DNA from: Silene conica
Lineage: Eukaryota > Streptophyta > Magnoliopsida > Caryophyllales > Caryophyllaceae
Assembly (NCBI GenBank): GCA_029255685.2
Contig: CM055316.2
Span: forward strand, 71,687,237 to 71,751,236
Direction of reading: 5' to 3'
Length of the DNA: 64,000 nucleotides
The position numbers were made by a program, and so were the translations under genes. The notes below the pieces were generated by a model. That model saw only the letters and a list, made by a program, of their open reading frames with translations, had not been told where the DNA came from and searched no databases. Shown one piece after another: positions 1-11,870 of the stretch (position 1 is the first letter of the stretch; each line of letters opens with the position of its first letter).

Positions 1-1
1 G

Positions 2-445
2 AGCGCGAGAATGACGCTTTTCAACTGGGATGAAACAAACTTTGCTGACTGGTTTGTTGCTGTTAAATTAGGCAAAGCAGCGCAGGGTTTCCAGAAGGCT
101 TATTCATTTAATGGCACTCTTATGACAGATGCGTCCGACGTCAACAACACCATATTTGTCCAGGGTTTGCCGGGATTAAACTACCTTATCGGAGAGACAA
201 ACGGGTCGAAACCAACGGATCCTCGGGTTCCTGGTAAACAGCAGTCAGTTCTCTCCTTCACTAAGGCAAATATCGCTGGAATCAATGTGCCTATCAGAGA
301 CGGGTTTCCTACTAAAGTTTATTTCAATGGGGAAGAATGTTCAGTTCCTGATATAATTCCAACCAGCAGTGGCTACAAACAGACTCCTTTGGCCTCTATT
401 CCTGCTCTTCTTGCAGTCCTGGTACTCATCTTTATCATGCAATGA
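2..445 (+). CDS. COBRA-like protein, C-terminal part (partial)
   Basis: This is the last 147 or so codons of a COBRA-like protein; the 5' part lies outside the window. COBRA-like proteins are GPI-anchored, extracellular proteins involved in cellulose deposition and oriented cell expansion. The visible part has the conserved block MTLFNWDETNFADWF, then GLPGLNYLIGE, DPRVPGKQQSVLSF and FNGEEC, the typical order at the end of the COBL7/10/11-type subgroup. The end is a hydrophobic stretch (PALLAVLVLIFIMQ) just before the stop, preceded by a small-residue region (TSSG), as expected for a GPI-attachment signal. The frame is open to the window edge, so the start shown is only the first full codon. 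The gene is convergent with the response-regulator gene that follows. Family assignment is firm; the exact paralogue is not. Confidence 0.9.
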   Translation, partial: SARMTLFNWDETNFADWFVAVKLGKAAQGFQKAYSFNGTLMTDASDVNNTIFVQGLPGLNYLIGETNGSKPTDPRVPGKQQSVLSFTKANIAGINVPIRDGFPTKVYFNGEECSVPDIIPTSSGYKQTPLASIPALLAVLVLIFIMQ

Positions 446-2312
446 ATGTGTTTGCAGGATATACTCGGGTTTTTCTAGCTGCCCGATAATTTGTTCATTC
501 TTTTGTGATTTGGGTCAACGTATGCTGACTGTTGGCCTGTGACTGGGCTTTACCTGGAGGATGCCGATCAGAGAGCGGTTCTATCAATTACATTCATGTG
601 CTTTTAAGGATTACGTACTAGCTAATTAGATAACTGTAGTATATTGGTATATCTATGTACAAACATCAAAGCTGCTACAGCGATCATTAGCATCTTTGTT
701 ACTTGGAATTGGCTGCAAGTATATGACAGGTATTCGTGTACAGATTCCGGACTCATAATATCTTTTGAAAACTCTAATGCGTACTGCCTTTAAAATTATG
801 TGCCAACTCCACCATTATCAAGTGTCCAGCATTGTTATTGAGGAAAAGTGGAGATTCTGATCAACATTGATTGTAAATTTGTAATATTTGTGTGAATCAT
901 CTGCAAAAACACCGCAAACTCCTTTGAACTGGCTTTCTCGGGGATCGTAACAACTGTAACTTGTGGTGAAACTGTACTGGGTCGAACTATTAAATGGTAA
1001 ACTATGACTCAAAAATAGTCTTAGCACGACTACGAGTATATTGTCAAGGTTACCATGAAAGATATGTGAGACGGGTATATTTTAACCAAACGTATATAAT
1101 CAAATGGAATGGAGAGAGTATAGCATAACCAATTGATATGATAAAAGTCGATAATATACTACTCCGACAACTTCCTAGTGATCGGTGATAAAACCAGCTG
1201 TAAATTGTCGGGAAGCATCCAATGGAGAATCACCAGTCGTCCAGTCGAGGTGATAAAAATCGATTCAGTACGTATTACTGAAGTGTTTCATGATCGTCTC
1301 CATCATCCCATGATAAGAAGAAATGGGGTTCTAAACACAGTCGCAAGGGTAAGTTTATCCCAAATACTAGCATATATCTTCAAGGGCTGAACCTCAAGTC
1401 CTCAACTCATTCTACTACTTTAACCTGAATTGAATGGTTTACGGCTTGGCCGACTCTGAAGGTTATGATACATATTTGGAGCGCATCGTGGTAACATGTC
1501 AAATTCGACTGGAATAGTCTTCTGCAGGTGCACAGTGATTGTGTCGTCGCACAATATTTGGCATCCTTAGTACAAGGGGCACGATAGGTCAAACCGCTAT
1601 TAGACAGCAAAATCAGAACCCATATGAAATCGCTCTCCTGGGTCAGTGGGTCACCATTATGAAATCGCTCGAAAATTATCGTGCTTTTGCTACTGCAAAA
1701 AAAATACTAGAATCCTGTATGCATGCGGATGAGTTAAGAGTTAAGAGTTAAGAGTTAAGACCGTTGCATAGTTTTGCATAAGACCGTCGTATGGTACAAC
1801 ATAGTTAAGACGGCTTCCGCCATTCAATGGTTTAATTTGAATTTTTGCATATCAAAATAGCTGATGCAAAAAGGTAGAACAACATGGTGAATAATGCACA
1901 GCACATCTGCAGTAAAGTATAAATGATTTCAATCATTCAACCAAAGGAAATAAGAAAAACAATATTCTCAGATCTTCTCCTGAGCAATCAAAGAAAGATT
2001 TTGTAAGACACTGTCTAAGACTAGACACTCTTTACAGTATTATGCTTACACAACAGTTTAAATCTTTTTTCGATATCCTGGCTGTTTAAGAACAAATTCA
2101 AAACTTTTAGAAATGTACTAAATCACAAAACCTAATCCATAAATGGACAGAAACTAATCTATAGTTGAAAGGTGGTAGATGAAGAACTTGAGTTTCAGGT
2201 CGTTCGTTGCTAAGTAGTAAGTACAGTGTTCCTCCTGACTTGCAGTGGTGGCTATTTACATCAGAAGCTGTAATTGTAGTGTCGACTGTCGACGAGCATT
2301 TAAGTTTTGGTC
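446..2312. other. Intergenic region between convergent genes
   Basis: This stretch holds the 3' untranslated regions of the COBRA-like gene (left) and of the response regulator (right, on the minus strand). No other coding sequence is convincing. Around 1731-1760 there is a small tandem repeat of about four GAGTTAA units. The rest is AT-rich without a recognised repeat. Confidence 0.5.
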
Positions 2313-5300
2313 CTAGACAGGGATATTATCCAGGGAATAACCATCAAAGTCATAATCACCAGAACCTATGCCTTCTTGCTGCTAGAAAGGAAACAACTGA
2401 AGATGAGTAACTGTCATAGCACTCAAAGGTGAGAGAGAATCAAAGGAGGAATACTATTCTTATCATATCACTATATCAGGGAAGGGATGGTGGCTTCAAG
2501 AATAAAATGGTTTCTTAAATATCAGGAATAATCTTTGCTATTTCGACTCAACATCGCTGCCTAGTGCCTATGGCAAGGTAAGGCCAAAAGTTAATGTAAA
2601 CAGCCTACCTGGTGATCAAAGTACAGAGATGTTCACATATAACCTACAATGGAATTTTTGTCGCCATTTCCATCTGACAATGAAAACTCCGACTTCATTT
2701 TGCATTATCTAACCGCTACTTCACAATCAAATGAAATTTAAATGGTTTCAGGAGTCATTTTAAGGCCAAAAGTTAGAATCTTTTCAACAACGGCTGTCTG
2801 ACACTGCAGTAGTACCTGAAACTAACAGAGCACTCCAAGCCTAGTCTAAGATAAAGATAAATTATAAAAAAAACAGTGATTATAGATGCCCTACGAGAAG
2901 CTAAGCAACATTGTCATTCTGGGTATTGCTTAATTATGAATTATGCTGTCCTACAACAATTTTCAACATTTCCCTGGTTGCCACTGTTATTCAATGATTC
3001 ACTAGCTGTGTTAAAAACGGCTACTAAGTATGATAAACATACAATGCCAGGGTCAGAGAAAACTGAATGAATGGCGAGTGCGCACACTGTATATGTAGCA
3101 GTATTGTTGTAAGCAAGTTTAGACTGTGAAAGTGTGAATGTTAATAACATATACACGATTATAAAATATGAAGAAGTGCGAATGAAACCGGGAAGTGAAA
3201 TTCAATATAATGATTTAATGAGACAGAAACTTGAAAAGCAACTGTTTCACTACTCTTATAAGTACTATGCAGTAATGAAATCTGACAATTACTTCCTCGA
3301 TAGCGTTTTAGTACTGAAAAAAAATTTATCTACGAGACTACGACTGATTCCTTACCTGCTTCAGCAGTGCACTCATCAAATCATCCTGACCATATTGCTC
3401 CGAGAATAGGTTTGTACCAGGCCCCACAATATCGGACATCCTCTCGGCCTTAACCCTTGGTGTATTGTCAACGAGAATGCCATTGACATTGTGATTAATG
3501 TTCTGCAATCCCAACTGTTGGTTATCCAATCCAGAAGCAAAAACCGGATTGCAAGCAATAGCTCTCCCATTCTGATTGGGCTTTTGGGTGGTGACAAACG
3601 AATGGTTCACCAAAACCGAGGGCGCTACATTTAAGCTGTTCTGAACAGGCATTGAGTGTTGGTGGGACACGGCAAAACCGGTGTTTGGGTTCTGAAGCTG
3701 CCAATCCTGAGGTTTATGTGGCTGAGCTTCCGGGAACACATCATAATTCCCAACGTATCCTCTCACTGTTTTAATTTCCGAGTTATTTCCCTGGTTAAAT
3801 CCCTTGGACGTCATAGACGTTAGTCCAGGAGTACTTCCAAGGGGGAAAGTATTACCCGGTAAGTCCGGGATTTGGTTGACAGATGAGTAATCGATGACTC
3901 GTCCCGCCATGCCATTTATGGGCCGCACAGTGCCAGCAGCCCTATTTGACTGAATAGGCTGTCCAATTGAGGCTTGACTTGGGGATACGTGACCAACCAC
4001 ACCTTCATTCAATAGTTGTCCTCTTGACTGTTGTGGGCCCGCATGCATCAGTAAAGAGCTACTCTGATGACTACTGGAGGCACTGGCTTGCATGTTCATG
4101 TTCTCCATGTTTTGTGCAGATTGATTCAATCCAGCAAGTTGCTTCGATTCCATGGTGGTTGGTATTCCGTGCAGCAAATTCGCTTGCTTGCTTGCATTGC
4201 TAAATTGTTGCCGTGCATCTCCATATCTTGATGTATTTGTGTTTTCAAAACTGAACAAGTTTCTTTGGTCGGCGAATGGCATAGACATGCTTGGCTTAAT
4301 TGGTGGTAATCTCGTGTATGCAGCCAAAGTCTGAGCAGATAACTGACCGGTAGCATGGAGTGTTTGCAAATCAATACCACTTAGTTGTGCCATTGCACTA
4401 AAACCGGAATCTTGAGACATAAAAGAACCATTAAGTCCACCTTGGTGCTGTGAAACTCCACTCAGCCTTCTAAGATACAAGCGATATTTCTGCATTACAT
4501 ATTAAAAGTTCTTTTAGTCCACATAGTTGATGTAGACCTTGTTTCCATTTCCAAGGGGTCAAACACTCAATCTTGTATCGTGAAATGGTACATTGTCCAT
4601 GCATTTTACGACAAAATTTCATGACGATCATTCGGAAACAACCCCTTACGACAATAGCATGGGGGAATGGCTGAGTATATTTGAGCACAACTAATCCCAC
4701 CACAGGTGGGAACCATTGAGGCGCGAAGGGTACTGTTGTTGACTTGTTACTATTGTTGTATAGCTGACGTGGAACTGGACGGAGAAAGTGAATCAAGCCA
4801 TTTTTTGTGTCAACAAATATGGATAATGTAATCAATACCTGAAGATGACTGGCGACGTTTTCTCTGGTCAGCCCAGGAACATTCATCAGCTCCAGAATCT
4901 TCTTGGGAACAGCTTCTAGACACAAGTACACCAGAAAATAAGCCACATGTACAGGGTAGCAGTGAAATTCTAGGCATACGCATTACCAGAAAACAAAAGA
5001 TTCATAGGACCTGCCTACAGGAAAATATTTTCTTTTGTTTCTTCTACCAACTTTGAAAAAGAAGCAATCAGGTTGCCATAAAGGGACGCCGGAAAAACAA
5101 TGTTTAATAGGCTTGCCTACGGGAAATATTTTCTTTTGTTTCCTATACCAAGTTTTAAAGCGAAACAATCACGTTGATTAACACGCTAAAAATATAAGTG
5201 ACTTTAGTTTCTGTGATCTTCTGATAATCTCATCATATGAAAAATTGCACAGGAAAAAAAAGCAACGTGCGAGTCAATTGAGAGAAAATAATTAGTTTCG

Positions 5301-7377
5301 ATGAATGAGGTAGCAAAAGAACATGAAGCTAAAAAAAGTTTTCGTCTTTATCATTATCACAATACCTATAAAGAGGCACTCGCTCAAAATGAGGTAAGGG
5401 GATTCAAAAGTACCAAATATTTCCACCAAAAGCCGCTTGATACACATACAACATGATTCACAAAATCGAAGTTCCTTTTCAAAATTTTCAGCCAAGAAGA
5501 ACGATAGATTCAATAGATTTATAGTTATCTACATATTACTCTCATTAAGAACCACGGAAAGATAATGAAACAAATGCAAGTATCAGAAACAAGGGGGAAA
5601 TATAAGAAAAGGAAACATACTGTCAATGCCAAGCTGATTAACAGCAGCTACAAACTGTTGGTGAAGCTCGACTGACCAAACGACCCGAGGTTTCTTTAGG
5701 GTAGATGTATCATCCTTGTCGTCGTCATCATCTTCAAGTTTCCTTTTTGAACTTTTCCAACTCCCTTCATTCGCAGGGGAGGAGACCGCGTCATCTTGTC
5801 TCTGTTGGCGATCTCCTTCATCCCAACTACTTGATTGCTCCACTTCTTTCCATCCAGTCTTCTTCTTCCTAACTACGTGCTGCCATATGTTCTTAAGTGC
5901 CTCAATTCGTACGGGTTTGATTAAATAATCACAAGCCCCATGAGTAACACCCTTCATGACAACACTTTTGCTATCATCGGCAGACATCACTGTTACATTA
6001 TGTAAACCCCGCATGAGAAACTAGAATACAAAATGTAGTATTCCCGAATCCCATCTATATTGTCCCATTTCACTTTGATGCTCAGCCGATATCACTTACT
6101 CTCATATACACTAGCAACCACATTTTTGCAAATGGTACTAAGAAGTCAAACTGGCATTGCTTGAACAACGAAGTAAAACGGGTACAATATAAATGGGATG
6201 GACGAAGTACATACTTTCATATCTTAATACCAAATCCCGAATTTATGGATTCATAGAACCAATAGCAAATGAAGCAATACTCACTGATAACAGGCAGGTC
6301 CATTTCCAATCCAACATGCTCAAGGAGCTTAAACCCATCCATATCCGGCATATGTACATCACTTATAACGATATCAAACCCATTCTTATTCTCACGGAGC
6401 AAAGTTAACGCAACCTCCGCTCTATTCGTCTTTGTAACTGAAACATCCACAAAAGTAACTAAAATCACTGAGAATCAAAGTGAAACGAACCAACTACGAT
6501 TTCAATAGCATAGCTAGACTAAATTGTCAACAAGGCAACAAAATTACGACCACAAATTCTCATTTCAAACCGGCATTATACGTCTTAAGATTAAGACGGG
6601 TCAAATACATACCAAATCACCCCTTGTCACCTAGAAAATGACAAAATGTCTTTATTACCCACACTTGATAGTATATTTGACACGTTTTAAGCTTATGATA
6701 GATAATACCCATCTACTTACTGAATTACGAAAGCTCTAATTCAGCAACACAATAAAACTCCATTGATGAAGGGTCATTTCATCTCCAACTCACAAATCAC
6801 AGTTCATACCATAAGCATAGAAACCACAAAAAACATTAAAATTAGAAAAACTACCCCCACAGTCTCAATCATTTATTTACCTTTGATTAAAATACTTCCT
6901 CCGTCTCACTAAAAAATGAAAAGAGGTAAAGAGATGAAGGGACGGAAGAAACATACTCAAAATTTCATAAAAAGCAAAATTCCACTTATATACTCAACAA
7001 CTAATTAACCTTATCCATTACCAAAAGGGTCAAAACATGTATTACATGAAACAATTCAGAAAAATACAAAGAAACAAAAACACAAGTATAAAAGACAATA
7101 ATTGAAAATCACACATTCTTGGTTAATACCGTCTTAAGTTAAACACGTTACTCACAACCGATTTAAATAAAGCAAGACGGTCTTAAGCAAGACGTACCGA
7201 TTGAAATTAATCAAAAGCAATGAAGAATTTACCATCATATCTACAAGTTCTGAGCATCTTCTCTAAAATGATGAGACAAGTTGGATCATCATCAACAACA
7301 AGTACCCGAAGACCCGCCGGGAACTCATCAACGGGTTTTCGGGTCATGGATCCCATTACTCCACCGCCTAAGTTCAT
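2313..7377 (-). CDS. Type-B response regulator (ARR1/ARR2/ARR12-like), 6 exons
   Basis: A nuclear transcription factor that receives the phosphoryl group of the cytokinin two-component pathway and activates cytokinin-responsive genes. Exons read on the minus strand: 7377-7233, 6437-6285, 5989-5621, 4915-4839, 4489-3356 and 2381-2313. All junctions are GT-AG, phases agree, and the sum is 1947 nt (648 aa), a normal length. The receiver domain (about residues 24-140) has the acidic cluster D29-D31, the phospho-acceptor D75 in [10 protein letters not shown] and K124 in LIKPV. An acidic, Lys-rich linker precedes the GARP/Myb DNA-binding domain (about 198-258), with [13 protein letters not shown], the exon junction before [11 protein letters not shown], and [17 protein letters not shown]. 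The C-terminal half is Gln/Asn/Ser-rich, as in the activation region. The last exon adds the conserved tail [11 protein letters not shown]. If the last donor is not used, the frame ends early at VRNQS. Intron 1 carries a Mutator-type MITE. Confidence 0.93.
4983..5180. repeat. Imperfect tandem duplication in ARR intron 3
   Basis: Two copies of a segment of roughly 100-120 bp lie next to each other. Both contain GCCTAC(A/G)GGAAA(A)TATTTTCTTTTGTTT, then a TACCAA block, and end near CAATCA(G/C)GTTG. They lie inside the intron between the third and fourth exons of the response regulator. No function is evident. Confidence 0.55.
6550..6721. mobile_element. Mutator-type MITE in ARR intron 1
   Basis: A 172-bp non-coding element. 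The left end reads CCACAAATTCTCATTT and the right end finishes CTACTTACT, resembling the ends of the two MITEs at 14.2 and 14.7 kb. It is flanked by near-identical 9-bp direct repeats, AAATTACGA at 6541 and GAATTACGA at 6722, which is the target-duplication length of Mutator-like elements. It lies within the first intron and should be removed by splicing. Confidence 0.6.
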
Positions 7378-8140
7378 CTCATCAATACTAATAATAATAA
7401 TAATAATAATAATAACAATAATTAACTATAAACAATAACAAAAAAACATATAAATAATAACAATAAACCCTTTTTTTCAACTAATTATTAGTAATTATTT
7501 ATTAATTACTAATCATTTATTTAAGGAAATAAGTAGGGGTTTGACCCACCCAAAAAATGAAAAGATCAAAGCTTTCATGTGAGTAGAGTTTAGATTAATT
7601 AATTTATCAAAAACCCACTTCAAATTTTACACTTTAATTAAGAAAGAAAATAAATAAATAAATACATAAAAATTAAGAAAAATTAACAAAATTAAGATTC
7701 CTTTGAGTTTTTTTTCTTCTTTTTTTCAGTAGAAAATGAATTTTGAGGTGAAAATTTGGATCTTTGCAAAGATTAAGAGAAAGTAATTGAAACCCAATTG
7801 AGAATTCAACGAAATAAGCAAACTCAGGTTGAAATATTGAAGAAATTTGGGAGAAAAATGAGAGAAAATGAGGTTGGATGAAGGGAGAGAAAGCCAAATG
7901 GAGAGAGATAAAGCAAGAGGAATAAAATGGTGATGTGCTTTGCATACAAAAAAATTAAAAAAAAATTAAAAAATTATTTATTTATAATTAAGGTTGAAGA
8001 CATGCTTTTGTCTATTGTTGTTCTAATCTAAAGCCTTTTTAACAACTATATATATATATCCGTCTCAAAATTAAAACAGCTGAAATATCATACAATTGGT
8101 ATGAAGAGGTAAATTGTTTTCTGATACGGCCTAATAACTA
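7378..8140. promoter_or_regulatory. Upstream leader and promoter region of the ARR gene
   Basis: Directly 5' of the response-regulator start codon on the minus strand. It holds an (AAT)n run at about 7387-7420 and AT-rich DNA, then a segment (7700-7930) that is pyrimidine-rich on the transcribed strand, typical of a plant 5' leader. I cannot fix a transcription start or a TATA box. No protein-coding sequence is convincing. Confidence 0.4.
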
Positions 8141-8383
8141 CCCCTCCATTCTTTTTATATCACCTCATTCTCCTTTTGAACACTATTCACAATCGAGTAT
8201 TCAACGTCAGTTTTCTCTCAATCCGTTCACGGAAATATATTCATGTGAGATCTTTTATAAGAGAATTAATAATATCAAAATTTTAAAATTTTTAGTAATA
8301 GTAGCTAAAGATATAATCGAAACAAAATGAGTATTGACAAACGTGTATAAAGAAATGGGGTGATATAAAAAGAATGGAGGGAG
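8141..8383. mobile_element. Stowaway-like MITE (Tc1/mariner type)
   Basis: About 243 bp, bounded by inverted repeats: left CCCCTCCATTCTTTTTATATCACC, right GGTGATATAAAAAGAATGGAGGGAG. Both ends are flanked by TA, as expected for Tc1/mariner target duplication. The middle (CACTATTCAC ... TATTCATGTG) matches the MITE at 10.17 kb, so the two are one family. There is no coding capacity. Confidence 0.8.
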
Positions 8384-8944
8384 TATACATTTTATTTTTA
8401 TTTTATCTACGCAAATAATACGATCTTTAACTCGTTTTAAGCCTAAAACGTTACCTCGATTTTAAATGGGAATTTGTGCTGTTGAGTTTAGCACTTCTAA
8501 CTTCTGACTTCTGACTTTTGAGTATAAGTTTAATTATTTAATTAATTAGTAAAAAAATAGAGTGATTTTTAGTTTTTACTATTAAAAGAAGTGGATAAAT
8601 GGTATAAATATTAATTTTTTAACAAGAAAGTGGGTCATTTTTGTGAGTTGTGAATCCAGCTCATAAACATAGAGAAGTACTAGCCATGAAGGAGATTGGA
8701 GTACAATGAAAGTGAGCAATGATAGGAGTGTTATATACTTAGTCTTCTTCACAAATTTAAAAGAATGTTAACATTTTCTTTTCAATGCTTACTAATTATC
8801 TTTGAAATAGACTATAATCAATAAAATCGGATCGGTGCGGTTTAGGTCACTTATTATCGGGTAGTGTCGGGTTACTGGTCGTCATCGAGTCAAGTCGATC
8901 GCAAAATTTTCGGATTTATCGGGTCGAATTTGTTTGGTCATGTC
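8384..8944. other. AT-rich intergenic DNA
   Basis: No gene seen. At 8830-8944 there is a GGATCGG/TCGGGT-rich stretch, probably an older repeat, into which the following hAT MITE inserted: related text (CATGTCAAACACTCAAACC) resumes right after it. Confidence 0.4.
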
Positions 8945-9560
8945 TAGAGATGACAATGGATTTCGGATCCTACCCAGATTTACCAGACCATATAACCAAG
9001 GGTAGGATATGAATCCCATTAATTTAGATCCTTAGAATCCGTATCAGACCAATATCCTTATACGAGTATGATCCAGATGATCCTCTTTTAGATTCTATAA
9101 GGGTAATTTTTGGATAGATTCGACCTTTCAAAGATAGATCATGGAAACAAGGAATGAAGTATTAGTGTTTAGTTTGTTTGAACAATTTGTTTTATTATGA
9201 ATTGTTGGAATTATAATTATTTTGTGGTTTTTAAACCTTATTTGTAAGTTGTTATAAGACCTTTTTAACACTTTGTACATTTTTTTTGTTTCTTATAGAC
9301 TATGATTTTTAAACCAGTTAAGCTAATAGAGGGTAATTCGACTAAAACATCGCCTCTAATAGACAAGTAAAAGTGAAATACGAGTAGTGTATAATAGTGA
9401 CTTGGTGTTGTTTCATTTGAATGTATCGTTCGAGATTACCCAGATGCTAACCAGATCCTTAGAATGCGGATATGGATCTACAAATTTCGGACCCTAAGGA
9501 TAAAGGTAGTATCTGGATCCTAAATAGATTCATGTCCAGATCCTACCATTGCCATCTCTA
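8945..9560. mobile_element. hAT-type MITE, copy 1
   Basis: A 616-bp non-coding element with termini TAGAGATGACAATGG and CCATTGCCATCTCTA, which form inverted repeats of the hAT class. It is flanked by 8-bp direct repeats that differ at one position (GTCATGTC / ATCATGTC). It is clearly homologous along its length to the element at 37,011-37,703, including the GGATCC(T)ACCCAGAT-rich ends and a central AT-rich part with TTTGTTTGAAC. Confidence 0.85.
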
Positions 9561-10170
9561 ATCATGTCAAACACTCAAACCTGCCAATAGTTCCAGTTGT
9601 GATTAGGTTGTGTTAAACTTGTCGGCTCTAGTTTTGACTGTGACTCTCTTTATAAAAGGAAAAAAAACATATATTTTTATTTTCTCTATATATTAAATAT
9701 AGCTTTTTTATCCTAATTGTAGATTAAATATATATATTTAGATGAAATAAATAAAAACTCTATTCCTATGAGAAAGTGAAATCCCTCATTTGCAATTATC
9801 TTGGGTAGCATTTAGCAACTAGATTCAGTGGCTTTGCATGTGATTTTGTAGAAAAATCTTAACTTTCCATTGAAAAGGGATTTTCATAACCTAATAATTT
9901 AGGTTCACATGATTTATAGCAAAATGTGAAGTCATATATTGTTACCAAATAGGTTTAGCACTCACATAATCCAACGTCACATCATAATTCATAATTAATC
10001 ACTAATAATAATTATATTTATTATTTATTCATAAGGAATGATAGATTAATTAATCAATTATGAGAATAAATTTCTTAAATTGTCAGGATTAGCCTATACT
10101 TAGATGATCTTGTATGTATAAATTATTACACCACCATTTAATTCAAATTGTTTTCTTCAATCGAAAATAA
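9561..10170. other. AT-rich intergenic DNA
   Basis: Contains T- and A-rich tracts and no convincing open frame. Nothing specific is recognised apart from the continuation of the older repeat just after the hAT MITE. Confidence 0.35.
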
Positions 10171-10172
10171 TA

Positions 10173-10430
10173 CTTCCTCCATTTTTATCCAAATACCATA
10201 TTTGCTTTTTGTACACTATTCACCAATTAACTTTCAATCTCAATTTTTTCTCAATACGTAAGAAAAAATATATTCATGTGGGGTCTTGTTTAATTCATCT
10301 TTACGAGTACATTGAAAATATATAACTTTTATAATTTTTACAAATACGTAGTTAAAGATATGAAGCACGCAAAACTTGCGTTGGCAAACGTGATAAAACA
10401 AATAGGGTATTTGGATAAAAATGGAGGAAG
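10173..10430. mobile_element. Stowaway-like MITE, second copy
   Basis: About 258 bp with long inverted repeats: left CTTCCTCCATTTTTATCCAAATA, right TATTTGGATAAAAATGGAGGAAG, each flanked by TA. It shares internal sequence (CACTATTCACC, TATTCATGTGGGGTC) with the MITE at 8141-8383. It is non-coding. Confidence 0.8.
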
Positions 10431-11247
10431 TAGGAGTATGACTTAAGACCATCTTTAAGTAGAGGTCGCGTCGCGCGCTAACTAGGTCACGACCCTTTTT
10501 TACTCTTAATTATTCTTTAATTATCTTGACATATTTTTACCCTCCCAAACAGAAAATCACAACGTATCTCAGGTAGAAGATCACGACGTAAATCACCGAC
10601 TAAATCTTTTCCACAAATATGTGGCCGGATTAGAGGGCTAATAAGAGGTTGGGATAAATAACTCGAAGATAGTGGCAGTAAACAAGTGTAGAGCGTTGGT
10701 GGTGTCCGGCCTAGAAACATATAATTAATACTACAAAAATAGAGATTGGATAGGGCTTGCTTTTTAAGCTTTTGATTAACCACTTTTTAGGTTTTTCACA
10801 ACTAAAGTTTGCTCCATTTCCAACTATTTATTTCCTTAACTACATCATCTGTCGACTAACAAACAATTAAATAAGACGAAGAATTGTCTTAACAACAAAA
10901 ACGAATTAAATATCATTTTATTTGAGCATATAAAACAAATATGTCACTTTTCTTATTCATTTTGATTTTATCTTAATTGATAATATTACTAACTCGTTTA
11001 AAATTTAAAACAATAACAAGAAAATACAAACGATTACATTTGTTTTGATAAAAATTTGTGTATATCAAAACACGGGCAATATTGTAGTACACTTTTACCA
11101 CAACTCATAATTTTTGTCAGTAGTATACTATTAGTGCGGTATTTTGAGTACTTGTAGTATAAATTAAGTTAACTTATAAATTAAATTACTCGTAGTATAG
11201 TCATTGTATTAAATGAGCAATAATGAATTAATAAATAAAAACACTTA
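10431..11247. other. AT-rich intergenic DNA
   Basis: No gene or clear repeat boundaries. A GC-richer patch (GCGTCGCGCGC) sits at about 10467-10480. Confidence 0.35.
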
Positions 11248-11870
11248 GGGGAAGTTTGGTTAGAGAAAAAAAGGGGAAAGGAAATTAGAAAGGATAAGAG
11301 GGGAAGCTAAGAGATTACCTAAAATTTAATTTATTGCCCGGTTACAACAAGGAAGGAAATTAATAGTCCACTCACACTCACTTCTACAGTTCTACCACTA
11401 AAACACACCACCACCACAAATAACCACTTATCTACTAGCGACGGTGATGGTGGTAGGGGTGTCATGGCGATGGTTGTGGGGGTGTCATGTCGGTGGTAGC
11501 GGTGGTGGTGGTGGAGGTGTCATGGCAATAGTGGCGGCGGTGGCGGCGGCGGTGATGGTGGTGGAGGTGTCATGGCGACAGTGGTGGCGGTGGCGGCGGC
11601 GGCGGCGACGGTCACAGCGGTGACAGTGGCGTCGTGGTGGTGATTTGGTGGTGGCTAGTGTGGTGGTAGTTAAGAGTGTGTTGGTAGGTGAAGAAAGTGG
11701 TTGAAGGGTAACAAGGGTAATGAAATCTCATACCCATGAGGATGAAGGTAAGGAATTAGACGACTTTAAGAGTAAGGAGGAGAGTTTCATTCCCTTTGTA
11801 ACCCCGTTAAAGGAAAAGAATAACTTTGTTTCATTTACCCTTTCTTACAAAACTTCAACCAAACGCTCCC
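11248..11870. mobile_element. Tourist/PIF-Harbinger-type MITE with GGT/GGC-rich core
   Basis: A 623-bp element with inverted ends GGGGAAGTTTGGTTAG and TCAACCAAACGCTCCC, flanked on both sides by TTA, the target duplication of PIF/Harbinger elements. The terminal GTTTGGTT core is common in Tourist MITEs. The interior (about 11440-11660) is a degenerate minisatellite of GGTGGT, GGCGGC and GGTGTCATGGCGA units, strongly G-rich on the plus strand. Confidence 0.78.

Noticed and set aside
818..3409. Several 60-90-codon open frames in the 3' region of the ARR locus on both strands
   Set aside because: They overlap untranslated or intronic DNA of the two convergent genes, show no domain or codon pattern, and have many in-frame low-complexity stretches.
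7673..7945. 90-codon minus-strand frame rich in Ser/Phe/Leu upstream of the ARR start
   Set aside because: It follows from the pyrimidine-rich 5' leader; no homology is recognised. It could be leader sequence rather than a gene.
11440..11660. GGT/GGC repeat as the coding region of a glycine-rich protein
   Set aside because: It is bounded by Tourist ends and TTA duplications, and no sustained frame with a start, splice sites or a signal peptide was found.
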